DNA of 64,000 nt. Source: Streptomyces sp. BK239. Lineage in GTDB: Bacteria > Actinomycetota > Actinomycetes > Streptomycetales > Streptomycetaceae. Position 1 is the stretch's first letter; every line of letters begins with the position of its first letter. The notes beneath the pieces were generated by a model. That model did no database searches. It had not been told where the DNA came from and worked only from the letters and a program-made list of their open reading frames with translations. This document shows positions 9,364-17,362 of the stretch, in pieces. Location of the stretch: positions 744,001 through 808,000 of the forward strand of contig NZ_SHKS01000002.1 in the NCBI RefSeq assembly GCF_004217285.1, in the 5' to 3' direction. Both the position numbers and the translations under genes were made by a program.

Positions 9364-10343
9364 TTGGTACCTCCTACGACACGCAGCTGACGTTCTACAG
9401 TGCGCTTGAGCAGCTCGACCTTGAACCGGTTGTGCTGAAGGGGACGGGCGCCGTCCGCCGCCTTGGCGGCAGCGGCCGACCAGAGGGCCCCCGAGGGGCG
9501 TTCACCGACGAGGTGCTGCTCGACGGCGGGCAGTTTCCAGGGCACGGTGCCCACTCCCCCGGCGGCGGCCTTGGCCCCGCGGATCACCCCACCGCGTACG
9601 TGCAGCGCGACGGCCGCCGACGTCAGGGCGAACTCGTAGGACTGCCGGTCACGCACCTTGAGGTAGCCGGACCTGAGCGGGCACGGAAGTGCGGGGATCT
9701 CGACAGCAGTGATCAACTCACCTTTACGCAGGGCCTGTTCGCGTTGAGGAGTGCTGCCTGGCCTCAGATGGAAGTCGGCGAAGGGGACTTGGCGTGCTCC
9801 GTCCGGGCCCAGCAGGTGCACTCGGGCCTCCAGGGCGGCGAAGGCCACGGCCGCGTCGGACGGGTGCGTGGCCACGCAGGCGTCGGAGGTCCCGAGGATC
9901 GCATGGGTGCGGTTGAAGCCGTGCAGTGCGGCGCAGCCCGAGCCGGGCTCACGCTTGTTGCAGGCGGCGGTCACGTCCCGGAAGTACGTGCAGCGGGTGC
10001 GCTGCATGATGTTGCCGCCGATGGTGGCCATGTTCCGCAGCTGGGCCGACGCGCTCAGCTCCAGCGCCTCGGAGATGACGGGGTACAGGGTGCGCACCTT
10101 GGGGTGGGCGGCGGCCTCGGACATAGTCACCAGAGCGCCGATACGCAGGCCCCCGCGCTCGGTGACGGTGACCTCACGCAGCGGCAGGCCGGTGATGTCG
10201 ACCAGGGTCTCGGGGCGTTCGACGGTCTCACGCATGAGGTCGACGAGCGTGGTGCCGCCGGCGATGTAACGGCCGCCACGTCGGCCGGCGTTGAGCGCCT
10301 CACGGGTGTCGGACGCCTTGGCGAAGGCAAAGGGATACATCAC
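9360..10343 (-). CDS. FAD-binding middle subunit of the molybdenum hydroxylase, with extra Fe-S loop
   Basis: A 327-residue CoxM/PaoB-type subunit. Residues about 1-175 form the FAD-binding PCMH domain (YIAGGTTLVDLM, then IGGNIMQRTRC) and the C-terminal part is the CO-dehydrogenase flavoprotein domain. Four cysteines lie between about 115 and 160 (in QRTRC, TAACNK, GSGCAAL and SDACVA). This matches the additional [4Fe-4S] loop known in E. coli PaoB and absent from classical xanthine dehydrogenase FAD subunits. The gene sits between the Fe-S and Mo subunit genes with four-base spacing or overlap. It should shuttle electrons from the Mo site via FAD. Confidence 0.9.
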   Translation of the reverse strand: MMYPFAFAKASDTREALNAGRRGGRYIAGGTTLVDLMRETVERPETLVDITGLPLREVTVTERGGLRIGALVTMSEAAAHPKVRTLYPVISEALELSASAQLRNMATIGGNIMQRTRCTYFRDVTAACNKREPGSGCAALHGFNRTHAILGTSDACVATHPSDAAVAFAALEARVHLLGPDGARQVPFADFHLRPGSTPQREQALRKGELITAVEIPALPCPLRSGYLKVRDRQSYEFALTSAAVALHVRGGVIRGAKAAAGGVGTVPWKLPAVEQHLVGERPSGALWSAAAAKAADGARPLQHNRFKVELLKRTVERQLRVVGGTK

Positions 10344-10347
10344 GCCC

Positions 10348-10998
10348 TCACTTCCGGTCGGCGGTCTGCCCGACCGCGCGCACGATTTTGACGTAGCAGC
10401 CGCAGCGGCAGATGTTGCCGCTCATCCACTCGCGGATCTCCTCCGGCGAACCGGTATGACCTTCCTGGATGCAGCCGACGCCGGACACGATCTGTCCGGG
10501 GGTGCAGTAGCCGCACTGGAAGGCGTCCTGGTCGATGAACGCCTGCTGCAGTGGGTGGAGTTGATCGCCCTCGGCCAGGCCCTCGATCGTCGTGACCTCA
10601 GCGCCTTCCAGACGCACCGCGAGCGTCAGGCAGGCGTTGTGCCGCTGCCCGTCGACCAGGACGGTGCACGCCCCGCAGGCCCCGGCGTTGCAGCCCTTCT
10701 TCGAGCCTGTGAGGCCGAGGTGCTCACGGAGCAGGTCCAGCAGCGAGGTGCGGTTGTCGACCGTCACGGTCCGGCGGGTGCCGTTGACCGTCAGGGAGAC
10801 GCGACTGGAGGGCGGCGCCTCGGCAGCGCTCACCTCCTGCGCGTCGGCGAAGATCGTCCCGCCGATCACACCGCCCGCGACCACGGCACCGCCGACCGCG
10901 GTGCCGGTGGCGATGAACGTGCGCCGACTGGGCGCCGGGGAGGACTCGTCGGCTCCGGTGGGGGGAGGAACGTCGAATTCAGGGAGTTCAGCAGACAT
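10348..10998 (-). CDS. [2Fe-2S] small subunit of the molybdenum hydroxylase with Tat signal
   Basis: A 216-residue iron-sulfur subunit (PaoA-like). A twin-arginine motif SRRTFIA (about 24-30) is followed by a hydrophobic segment to about 52, so the assembled enzyme is probably exported by the Tat pathway. The plant-type ferredoxin cluster cysteines are at 103, 108, 111 and 123. The second cluster uses 162, 165, 197 and 199. The ATG at 10998 is preferred over a GTG two codons upstream because GAAGG sits seven bases before it. It is the first gene of the operon Fe-S, FAD, Mo, XdhC. Export and the aldehyde oxidase assignment are inference from the family. Confidence 0.92.
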   Translation of the reverse strand: MSAELPEFDVPPPTGADESSPAPSRRTFIATGTAVGGAVVAGGVIGGTIFADAQEVSAAEAPPSSRVSLTVNGTRRTVTVDNRTSLLDLLREHLGLTGSKKGCNAGACGACTVLVDGQRHNACLTLAVRLEGAEVTTIEGLAEGDQLHPLQQAFIDQDAFQCGYCTPGQIVSGVGCIQEGHTGSPEEIREWMSGNICRCGCYVKIVRAVGQTADRK

Positions 10999-11393
10999 AC
11001 GCACGCCTTCGCATCACGGACGGATCCGTCGTGCACGACAGAGGGACAGCAGGCGGGATCGTCGCCACCACGGGCATCGGTGACCGCTCTCCTCGACAGG
11101 GGGCTGGTCTCGCGGGAAGTCTTGCACCACCGGCAACCCTCGTGGCAGGGAGACTTTCCTCCCCCTTTACGCTCCGTCAGGAGCGAGTGGCCCACGTCAT
11201 CGCGGGCACTTGGGCGCGGGGCGAGGCGGACAGAACCGCGTCGCCTCCCCGCTTATGGGTGCGTCCGCGTCGCTCACCACGTCGTCGCGTGTGACGGGCT
11301 GATCGTCTGCTCCGAGCAGGTCGCCGACACGGCCCCTCCCCCAGGACACCGGACATCCGGTGTCGGCCCGGGGTGAGTGATCGAGGGGCGGGG
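10999..11393. other. Non-coding gap upstream of the molybdenum hydroxylase operon
   Basis: A 395-base stretch between the cupin stop and the Fe-S subunit start. It must contain the hydroxylase operon promoter and the end of the cupin transcript. Apart from a hairpin at 11219-11250 no element is recognised. Confidence 0.5.
11219..11250 (-). terminator. Possible terminator after the cupin gene
   Basis: GGG-c-GAGGCG pairs with CGCCTC-CCC around a 13-base loop, with one bulged base. It lies about 145 bases downstream of the cupin stop, in the expected orientation. Confidence 0.4.
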
Positions 11394-11807
11394 TTACTGG
11401 TTGCGGGTGCGGAGGCCGTTGTACTGCTGGTCGGTGACCGGCTCGGCCCAAGCGGTCTCGGGGGTGTCGTCGCCCGTGCCCTCCCACAGGGCGATGTGCT
11501 CCATGAACCGGTCGGGGGCGGCGCCGTGCCAGTGTTCCTCCTTCGGCGGGCAGGCGACGGTCTCGCCGGGGTGGGCCTCGAAGACCGTGCCGTCCCGGGT
11601 GCCGATCAGGGCGATGCCGGAGACCACGTGCAGAGTCTGGCCCAAGGCATGGGAGTGCCAGTTCGTGCGGGCGCCCGGCGAGAAGCGGACCAGGTTGGCG
11701 CGCATCCGAGACGGGGCCTGGCCGGCCACGATGACGTCCCACCACACGTCGCCGGTGAACCAGTCCGCCGGGGCCTTGCTGCTGGGCTGCTGCTTGATGA
11801 ATTCCAT
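11394..11807 (-). CDS. Cupin-domain protein
   Basis: A 137-residue single-domain cupin. The metal-binding motif is visible as NWHSHALGQTLHVVSG (about 49-64), then GETVACPPKEEHWHGA (about 82-97). Together these give the usual His, His, Glu/Gln and His ligands. Such small cupins, often annotated as carboxymuconolactone decarboxylase-like or quercetin-type dioxygenase-like, commonly accompany SDR and aldo-keto genes in Streptomyces. The ATG at 11807 follows a GGAGAG stretch. It is the last gene of a same-strand run that begins near 18183. The reaction is unknown. Confidence 0.85.
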   Translation of the reverse strand: MEFIKQQPSSKAPADWFTGDVWWDVIVAGQAPSRMRANLVRFSPGARTNWHSHALGQTLHVVSGIALIGTRDGTVFEAHPGETVACPPKEEHWHGAAPDRFMEHIALWEGTGDDTPETAWAEPVTDQQYNGLRTRNQ

Positions 11808-11844
11808 GGTGTCTCTCCGCTCTCTTTTCGCCGGTGGGCTTTCC

Positions 11845-12612
11845 CTAGCGGGCGACGTAGCCGCCGTCCACAGGAAGGGCGACGCCGACGACGAAGCCGG
11901 CTCCGGGGCTGCACAGCCACAGGACCGCCTGGGCGATCTCCTCGGCGGTGCCGAGCCGGTTGATGGGCTGGTTGGCCTCGGCCTCGGCACGGTCGAGTTC
12001 CCCCTTGGCGATCATGTCGCTGACCATGGGGGTGTCGATGGTGCCGGGGCAGATGGCGTTGATGCGGATGCCGCGCGGGGCGTATTCGATTGCCGCGCTG
12101 CTCGTCAGACCGATCACGCCGTGCTTGGAGGCGTGGTACGAGGCTCGGCCGGGGAGGCCGACCAAGCCGCCGAGGGAGGAGCAGTTGACGATGGCTCCGC
12201 TGCCCTGGGCGCGCATGTGCCGAAGTTCGTGCTTCATGCAGGCCCAGATGCCACGGAGGTTGATTCCGTTGACGCGGTCGAAGCGTTCGGCGGGTTCGTC
12301 GGCCGCGTCGCTCGGCGGGATCTGGATGCCCGCGTTGTTGTAGGCCATGTCGAGGCGCCCGAAGGTCTCGACGGTGCGGTCGACCGCGGCGGCGACCTGG
12401 TCCTCGTCGCTGACGTCGCAGGTGCGGGCGAGGACTTGGTGCCCGGCGTCGGCGAATTCCTTCGCGGCCGCGTTCAGGGCCGCTTCGTCGACGTCGGTGA
12501 GGGCGACGGCGGCCCCGGACTCGGCGAACGCGCGGGCGGTCGCCAGGCCCATGCCGGCGCCTGCCCCGGTGACGAGGGCGACCCGGCCGGTGAAGTCGTA
12601 GGTGGGATTCAC
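11845..12612 (-). CDS. Short-chain dehydrogenase/reductase (SDR) 1
   Basis: A 255-residue classical SDR with a complete active site. TGAGAGMG (about 15-22) binds NAD(P), NNAG (about 91-94) is the structural motif, and Ser of NCSSLGG with YHASK (Tyr and Lys, about 156-160) are catalytic. The GTG at 12612 is used because GGAGA sits seven bases upstream. It lies 37 bases from the cupin gene and about 100 bases from a second SDR in the same direction. A sequence of two SDRs, a cupin and an MFS exporter points to modification and export of a small molecule. The substrate is unknown. Confidence 0.9.
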   Translation of the reverse strand: MNPTYDFTGRVALVTGAGAGMGLATARAFAESGAAVALTDVDEAALNAAAKEFADAGHQVLARTCDVSDEDQVAAAVDRTVETFGRLDMAYNNAGIQIPPSDAADEPAERFDRVNGINLRGIWACMKHELRHMRAQGSGAIVNCSSLGGLVGLPGRASYHASKHGVIGLTSSAAIEYAPRGIRINAICPGTIDTPMVSDMIAKGELDRAEAEANQPINRLGTAEEIAQAVLWLCSPGAGFVVGVALPVDGGYVAR

Positions 12613-12710
12613 GTCGTGGTCTCCGTTCAGCGCAGAGGTACGGGTGGCGCGAGTGACGTCGGGCTGCCCGGATGCGCTGCGGCAGCACGACGCCTGGCCA
12701 TGAACCCCCG

Positions 12711-13478
12711 TCAGACGGTCTGGCCGCCGTCGACGACCAGGGCGTGGCCTGTGGTGAAGGAGGCGGCGTCCGAGCAGAGCCAGAGCACGGCGGCCGCGAT
12801 CTCGTCCGGTGTGCCGAGGCGCCCGATGGGCTCATCCGCGATCAGGGCCTCCCGTCCTCCGGGTGTGCTTTCAGCGAAGCGCTGGATCATCTCGGTGTCG
12901 ATGATGCCGGGGCAGACGGCGTTGACCCGGACGTTGGACGACGCGTAGTCGAGGGCGGTCGAACGGGTCAGGCCGATGACGCCGTGCTTGGCCGCGGCGT
13001 AGGCCGCCTGTCCCTTGAAACCCTTGACGCCGGCGCCCGACGAGGCGTTGACGATCGCGCCACCTCCCTGCTGGAGCAGCAGCGGGATCTGATGCTTCAT
13101 GCACAGGAAGATCCCGGTCAGGCTGACGCCGATGACGCGGTCCCACTCGTCCTTCGCGATGTCCACGGCCGGCTTGACCGGCTGCTCGACGCCGGCGTTG
13201 TTGAAGGCGACGTCCAGGCGTCCGAACGCCTGAACGGTGTCGTCCAGCGCGGACCGCACGTCGTCTTCGCTGGTGACGTCACAGGTGAGGGCCAGAGCCT
13301 GCCCGCCCGCCTCCTCGATGAGCCGTGCGGTCTCCCGCAGGCCGTCCTCGGACCGGTCGGCGAGGGCGACGCAGGCACTCGCGCGGGCGAAGGCGACGGC
13401 GGTGGTTCGGCCGATGCCGGCGCCGGCTCCGGTCACGAAGGCCACCTTGCCGGTGAAGTTCGCGGTGTTCGCAGTCAT
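12711..13478 (-). CDS. Short-chain dehydrogenase/reductase (SDR) 2
   Basis: A 255-residue classical SDR, similar in length and layout to its neighbour at 11845-12612. It has TGAGAGIG for cofactor binding (about 16-23), NNAG, the catalytic serine in NASSGAG and YAAAK (about 157-161). The pair may have arisen by duplication. GAGAGGAA lies upstream of the ATG at 13478. It is in the same-strand run that includes the MFS exporter. The physiological substrate cannot be deduced. Confidence 0.9.
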   Translation of the reverse strand: MTANTANFTGKVAFVTGAGAGIGRTTAVAFARASACVALADRSEDGLRETARLIEEAGGQALALTCDVTSEDDVRSALDDTVQAFGRLDVAFNNAGVEQPVKPAVDIAKDEWDRVIGVSLTGIFLCMKHQIPLLLQQGGGAIVNASSGAGVKGFKGQAAYAAAKHGVIGLTRSTALDYASSNVRVNAVCPGIIDTEMIQRFAESTPGGREALIADEPIGRLGTPDEIAAAVLWLCSDAASFTTGHALVVDGGQTV

Positions 13479-13547
13479 GTGCAGATTCCTCTCGCATGCC
13501 GGTACGTCGTCGGGTTCGGATCGGCAGGACGCGGATCCGGGCTTGAG

Positions 13548-14804
13548 TCAGTGCTGCGACGACACCTGCGCGGGTTCGTCGTGTCGCGTCTGAGTGGGAG
13601 CGCTGCTCCGGGCCACGATGCGGCCCTTGCGAGAACTGCCGTGGACGGCGAGGGCGCTCAGGGGCAGCAGTGTGAGGGCGGCCATGACGGTGCCGACCAG
13701 GGACGGCCCGGTCAGGCCGAGGGAGGAGTCCAGGGCCGTACCGGCAATCGCCGAGCCCGCGGCGATACCGGTGTTGAAGGCGGAGGTGGTCAGCGCCGAG
13801 GTGAGGGTGGGGGCGTCGCCGGCGAAGCGCATGGCAAGCGCGGTGACGACCGGGTTGACCGTGAAGCCGGTCAGACCCATGAGGAAGACGAGCAGGGTGG
13901 CCGTCACCGGGTTGCCGGACAGCGGGATCATCAGGAGCAGGACCAGGGCGGTGGCCGCGGCGGCCGTGATGGTGGTGACCGTCGGACGTCGGTCGCCCAG
14001 GCGGCCTCCCGTGGTGGTGCCGCCCAGCGCGCCGACACCGAAGGCGATCAGGACGAGCGGTACGGCGCCTTCGGGGATACCCGCGCGGTCGGTCAGCAGC
14101 GGCGTGACATAGGTGTACGTCGCCAGCACACCGCCCATGATCAGCATCGCGGCGCCCAGCGCCAGCCACAGCCTGCCGTGCCGCAGAGCCTCGACCTCGG
14201 CCCGCATGGACACCTCGGCGCGCTCCTCCTGGGCCGGGATGAAGCGCCCGATGAACACGGCGGCGAGCCCGGACAGGACGGCCAGGGCCCAGAAGGGGCC
14301 GCGCCAGCCGGTGAACTGTCCGGCGAAGGAGCCGACCGGCACGCCGACGACGTTGGCCAAGGTCAGGCCGCCGATCATGACGCCCGTGGCCCGGATGGCG
14401 CTGCGCGGGCCCGCGGCGCTGGTGGCGACGACGAACCCGACTGACCAGAACGCACCGGTGGCAAGGGCCGTGACGACACGGGCCACGAGAACGATCGTGA
14501 AGGACGCGCTGAGGGCGGCGACCAGATGTCCGAGGCAGAACACGGACAGGGCCAGGACCAGCGTCCGGCGCTGAGGCAGGCGCAGGGTCGCCATGGCCAT
14601 GGTGGGTGCGCCGATGATCATGCCGACGGCGAAGGCGGTGATCAGCAGGCCGGCGTGGGAGACGCTGACTCCGAGGTCACCGGCCAGCTCCGGCAGCAGT
14701 CCGGCGACGACGAACTCGGTGGTCCCCATCAGGAACGTGCCGGCGGCGAGCACCCAGACGACGAAGGGAAGCTTGCCGGGGGTGGTCCCGGATGCGGAAG
14801 GCAT
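13548..14804 (-). CDS. MFS efflux transporter of the AraJ/CmlR type
   Basis: A 418-residue integral membrane protein with about 12 hydrophobic segments. The N-terminus GTFLMGTTEFVVAGLLPELA is typical of the drug:H+ antiporter-1 group that includes AraJ and Streptomyces chloramphenicol-resistance transporters. AKGAGAGG-type AAGGAGAG precedes the start. It lies 70 bases upstream of SDR 2 in the same direction, so it may export a product of the surrounding oxidoreductases. A resistance role is possible but not demonstrated by sequence. Confidence 0.88.
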   Translation of the reverse strand: MPSASGTTPGKLPFVVWVLAAGTFLMGTTEFVVAGLLPELAGDLGVSVSHAGLLITAFAVGMIIGAPTMAMATLRLPQRRTLVLALSVFCLGHLVAALSASFTIVLVARVVTALATGAFWSVGFVVATSAAGPRSAIRATGVMIGGLTLANVVGVPVGSFAGQFTGWRGPFWALAVLSGLAAVFIGRFIPAQEERAEVSMRAEVEALRHGRLWLALGAAMLIMGGVLATYTYVTPLLTDRAGIPEGAVPLVLIAFGVGALGGTTTGGRLGDRRPTVTTITAAAATALVLLLMIPLSGNPVTATLLVFLMGLTGFTVNPVVTALAMRFAGDAPTLTSALTTSAFNTGIAAGSAIAGTALDSSLGLTGPSLVGTVMAALTLLPLSALAVHGSSRKGRIVARSSAPTQTRHDEPAQVSSQH

Positions 14805-14985
14805 ACGTGTGGTCTCTCCTTTCGTGGATTTCGCCGGATCGCGGGGCGGCTGAAGTCGTCACGGCGGATGGACGGACGGCGCAGCCAGGTTTTCGACGGT
14901 TCCATGGAACGGAACGGGCGAAAAGGGGAGGATCTTCTCTCTCTTTCTTTCGGCTGCTCTCCGTGACGGCGAGAGGTGGGGTGGG

Positions 14986-15528
14986 TCAGGGCGCCGCTTC
15001 GATGGTGATCTCGTCGGCGGTGGCGAGCTGCTCGGTGCCGCCGTCGGCCATGTGCCCGAGGGGGATCAGGCCGGCCGCGTAGGGGGCGCCGCGGTAGTAG
15101 GCGGCGAGCTGGTTCCAGGGCGCGTAATACGCCAGGTCACCGACCTCGGGGTCGGCGCCTTCCGGGGCGCCGGAGGTGGACAGCTTTCGCGGCAGGTCGG
15201 CGATCTTCTCGGCCTGGTTGAAGTCGCGCAGGGACAGGGTGAGGGGGAGCTGGGCGGCGAAGTCGCGGGCGGTGGGGCTGTCGTTCCAGGTGGCGGCGAC
15301 GTGCTGGCCGTTGAGCGTGAGCCGGATGTTCATGGCGGTTGTCCTGCCGGGTGAGGTGGTGGCGGCCGCAGCTGTCGAAGCCTGCGGCGACGCGGGCTCG
15401 GAAGGAGAGGAGAAGGAAGAGGAGGATGAGGAGGATGAGGAGGAATCGTTGGTGCAGGCGGTCACGACCAGCAGCAGGGCGGCGGCCGGGACCACGCGCG
15501 CGAGAGCGCGAGGGGGCGCGGGGTTCAC
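14986..15528 (-). CDS. Secreted lipoprotein with cyclophilin-like domain
   Basis: A 180-residue probable lipoprotein. The signal peptide ends in a lipobox VTAC (cysteine about 25), followed by a run of more than ten serines coded by a purine-rich tract on the opposite strand. The domain from about residue 66 (MNIRLTLNGQHVAATWNDS to the C-terminus, with GDLAYYAPWNQLAAYY) matches the bacterial cyclophilin-like fold protein family. It starts at a GTG at 15528 with AGGACG upstream and lies 15 bases after the next SDR gene. The serine tract looks like a flexible cell-wall spacer and is prone to length variation. Confidence 0.8.
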   Translation of the reverse strand: MNPAPPRALARVVPAAALLLVVTACTNDSSSSSSSSSSFSSPSEPASPQASTAAAATTSPGRTTAMNIRLTLNGQHVAATWNDSPTARDFAAQLPLTLSLRDFNQAEKIADLPRKLSTSGAPEGADPEVGDLAYYAPWNQLAAYYRGAPYAAGLIPLGHMADGGTEQLATADEITIEAAP

Positions 15529-15543
15529 GAGGTCGTCCTGTGG

Positions 15544-16209
15544 CTAGTCGGGCAGGGGTTCGGAGTAGTGGCGGAAGCCGTCCCGCTGCTGGTGGATGTC
15601 GTACAGGCACCGGGCCAAGGCGTCGGGGCTGCTGTGCTCGGCGTCGGGCCGGATGGCTCCGGGGATGATCAGCTGGGCGGCGTGGATGTTCTCCGCGGCC
15701 AGCGTGTCGTGGAGCATGCGGGCGTAGGCGCTCTCGGCGGCGAAGGCGATCGAGGTGCCGGCGACCGTCGGGTTGGGGCGTACGGCGCTGGAGCCGTTGA
15801 CGAACAGCAGGGTGCCGCGGCCGAGTTCGCGCATGCCGGGCAGAACGGCGTTCACGGCGGCGACGGGGCCGTTGAGGGAGAAGGCGAGCGGCGCGTCCAG
15901 GTCGTCGGCGCCGGTGTCGAGGACCGGCTTCATGAAGTCGGCGCGCGGCACCGGGCTGTACTGGAGGATCTCGATGGGGCCAAGGTCCTTGGAGGCCGCG
16001 TACAGGGCCGCGTCCAGTGACTCGATGTCGAGGACGTCGGCGGGGAAACCTCGCGCCTGAAAACCGTCACGGGCCAGCTCGGTGGTCATCTCCTCCAGAC
16101 GCTCGGCGTTGCGGGCGATGAGGGCGACGGCGTGGCCGGCGCTTCCGAAGCGGCGAGCGGTGGCCAGCCCGAGTCCCGGGCCGGCGCCGATGAGAGCGAA
16201 GGTCGTCAT
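15544..16209 (-). CDS. Atypical SDR lacking the YxxxK active site
   Basis: A 221-residue Rossmann protein. The N-terminal GAGPGLGLATARRF (about 8-21) binds the dinucleotide, and RNAERLEEM and ADVLDIESL are SDR-like. Where classical SDRs have YxxxK, this protein reads SIAFAAESAYARML, so the catalytic tyrosine/lysine pair is not in place. It may be a reductase using other residues, a binding protein or a regulator. It belongs to a same-strand cluster of cupin, SDRs, MFS, lipoprotein and hydrolase. No function is claimed beyond nucleotide binding. Confidence 0.8.
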   Translation of the reverse strand: MTTFALIGAGPGLGLATARRFGSAGHAVALIARNAERLEEMTTELARDGFQARGFPADVLDIESLDAALYAASKDLGPIEILQYSPVPRADFMKPVLDTGADDLDAPLAFSLNGPVAAVNAVLPGMRELGRGTLLFVNGSSAVRPNPTVAGTSIAFAAESAYARMLHDTLAAENIHAAQLIIPGAIRPDAEHSSPDALARCLYDIHQQRDGFRHYSEPLPD

Positions 16210-16245
16210 GGGGTTCGTCGTTCCTTGTGTGAGGCGGTGGCTCCC

Positions 16246-16274
16246 GCCCGCATTCGCGCTACCGTGATGCGGGC
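16246..16274 (-). terminator. Weak hairpin after the hydrolase gene
   Basis: GCCCGCAT and ATGCGGGC form eight-base arms around a 13-base loop, about 95 bases downstream of the hydrolase stop. It could end the hydrolase transcript or lie in the SDR leader. Confidence 0.35.
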
Positions 16275-16368
16275 CCGACGGTGTGGATGCTGGGCGGGAG
16301 GGAACCGAGGCAGGGACGATGTGCGCCCGGCGCCGTCCGGTGCGGCCGTACGCGAGGGCGGCGTGCGA

Positions 16369-17322
16369 TCAGGCGAGGTTCTTGCTGAAGAACTCCTCCA
16401 GCTTGTCGAACGGGATCAGGTCCGTCCTGTCGTACAGATCGACGTGGCCGGCGTTCGGGACGGCGTAGAACTCCTTGGGCTCGGACGCGAGTTCGTAGGC
16501 GTCCTCGCTGAAGTACCGCGAGTGGGCGTTCTCGCCGACGACGAACAGGATGGGTCGCGGCGAAATCCACTCGATCTTCGACAGCAGCGGAAAGTTCATC
16601 AGCGACATGCTGCTCGTCAGCGTGAACTGGGTGATGGAGTTCGGGTGGTAGCCCCGGGGAGTGGAGTAGAACTCGCCGAACTCACGGCCGACCGGGTTGG
16701 TGTTCTCGTCGAATCCGATGGGCGCGCCGCGCGGGGTCAGGGCGGGGGCGTTGGCCTCGAAGTCCGCGTACCGCTGCTCGGCGATCGCGTCGAGCATTCC
16801 GCCTCGCTCCTCCGCGGTGAGAGAACCCTGCCAGCCCTCCGAGGCGATCCGGGCGATGTCGTACATGACGACCGTGGCGACCGCCTTGATGCGCCGGTCG
16901 ACCTGGGCCGCGCCGAGCGCGAAGCCGCCGCTGCCGCACATGCCGACGACGCCGATACGGTCCCGGTCCACGAAGTCACGGGTGCCCAGGTAGTCGACGG
17001 CCGCATGGAAGTCCTCGGTGAAGACGTCGGCGGAGGAGACGTGTCGCGGGTCGCCGCCGCTGTAGCCGTTGTAGGAGGGGTCGAAGGCGAGGGCCACGAA
17101 TCCGCGCCGGGCCAGGTTCTGGGCGTAGATGCCCGGGCCCTGCTCCTTCACGCCGCCGTACGGCGCGCCGACGATGATCGCGGGGTGTTCCTGCGAGGCG
17201 TCGAAGTCCTTCGGCTGGTAGAGGTCCGCGGAGATGGTGATCCCGTACCTGTTCTCGTACGACACCGGCTTGCGGGTGACGTTCTCGTCCAAGTCGAAGA
17301 TGTAGTTGTCTACTGCAGGCAT
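16369..17322 (-). CDS. Alpha/beta hydrolase (dienelactone-hydrolase-like)
   Basis: A 317-residue alpha/beta hydrolase. An N-terminal beta-rich part is followed by the oxyanion region GAPYGGVKEQG (about 52-62). The nucleophile elbow area reads GVVGMCGSGGFALG (about 117-130), with Cys or Ser as the candidate nucleophile. A C-terminal aspartate and His (NAGHVDLYD, about 290-298) complete a triad. The cysteine in GMCGSGG recalls dienelactone hydrolase. The ATG at 17322 is used although the reading frame continues upstream into the decayed dehydrogenase, because homology and an AAGTGAG site support it. The substrate is unknown. Confidence 0.85.
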   Translation of the reverse strand: MPAVDNYIFDLDENVTRKPVSYENRYGITISADLYQPKDFDASQEHPAIIVGAPYGGVKEQGPGIYAQNLARRGFVALAFDPSYNGYSGGDPRHVSSADVFTEDFHAAVDYLGTRDFVDRDRIGVVGMCGSGGFALGAAQVDRRIKAVATVVMYDIARIASEGWQGSLTAEERGGMLDAIAEQRYADFEANAPALTPRGAPIGFDENTNPVGREFGEFYSTPRGYHPNSITQFTLTSSMSLMNFPLLSKIEWISPRPILFVVGENAHSRYFSEDAYELASEPKEFYAVPNAGHVDLYDRTDLIPFDKLEEFFSKNLA

Positions 17323-17362
17323 TCTTGTCTCACTTCTGTGGCGCTTGACAGGGGGCAGCCGG

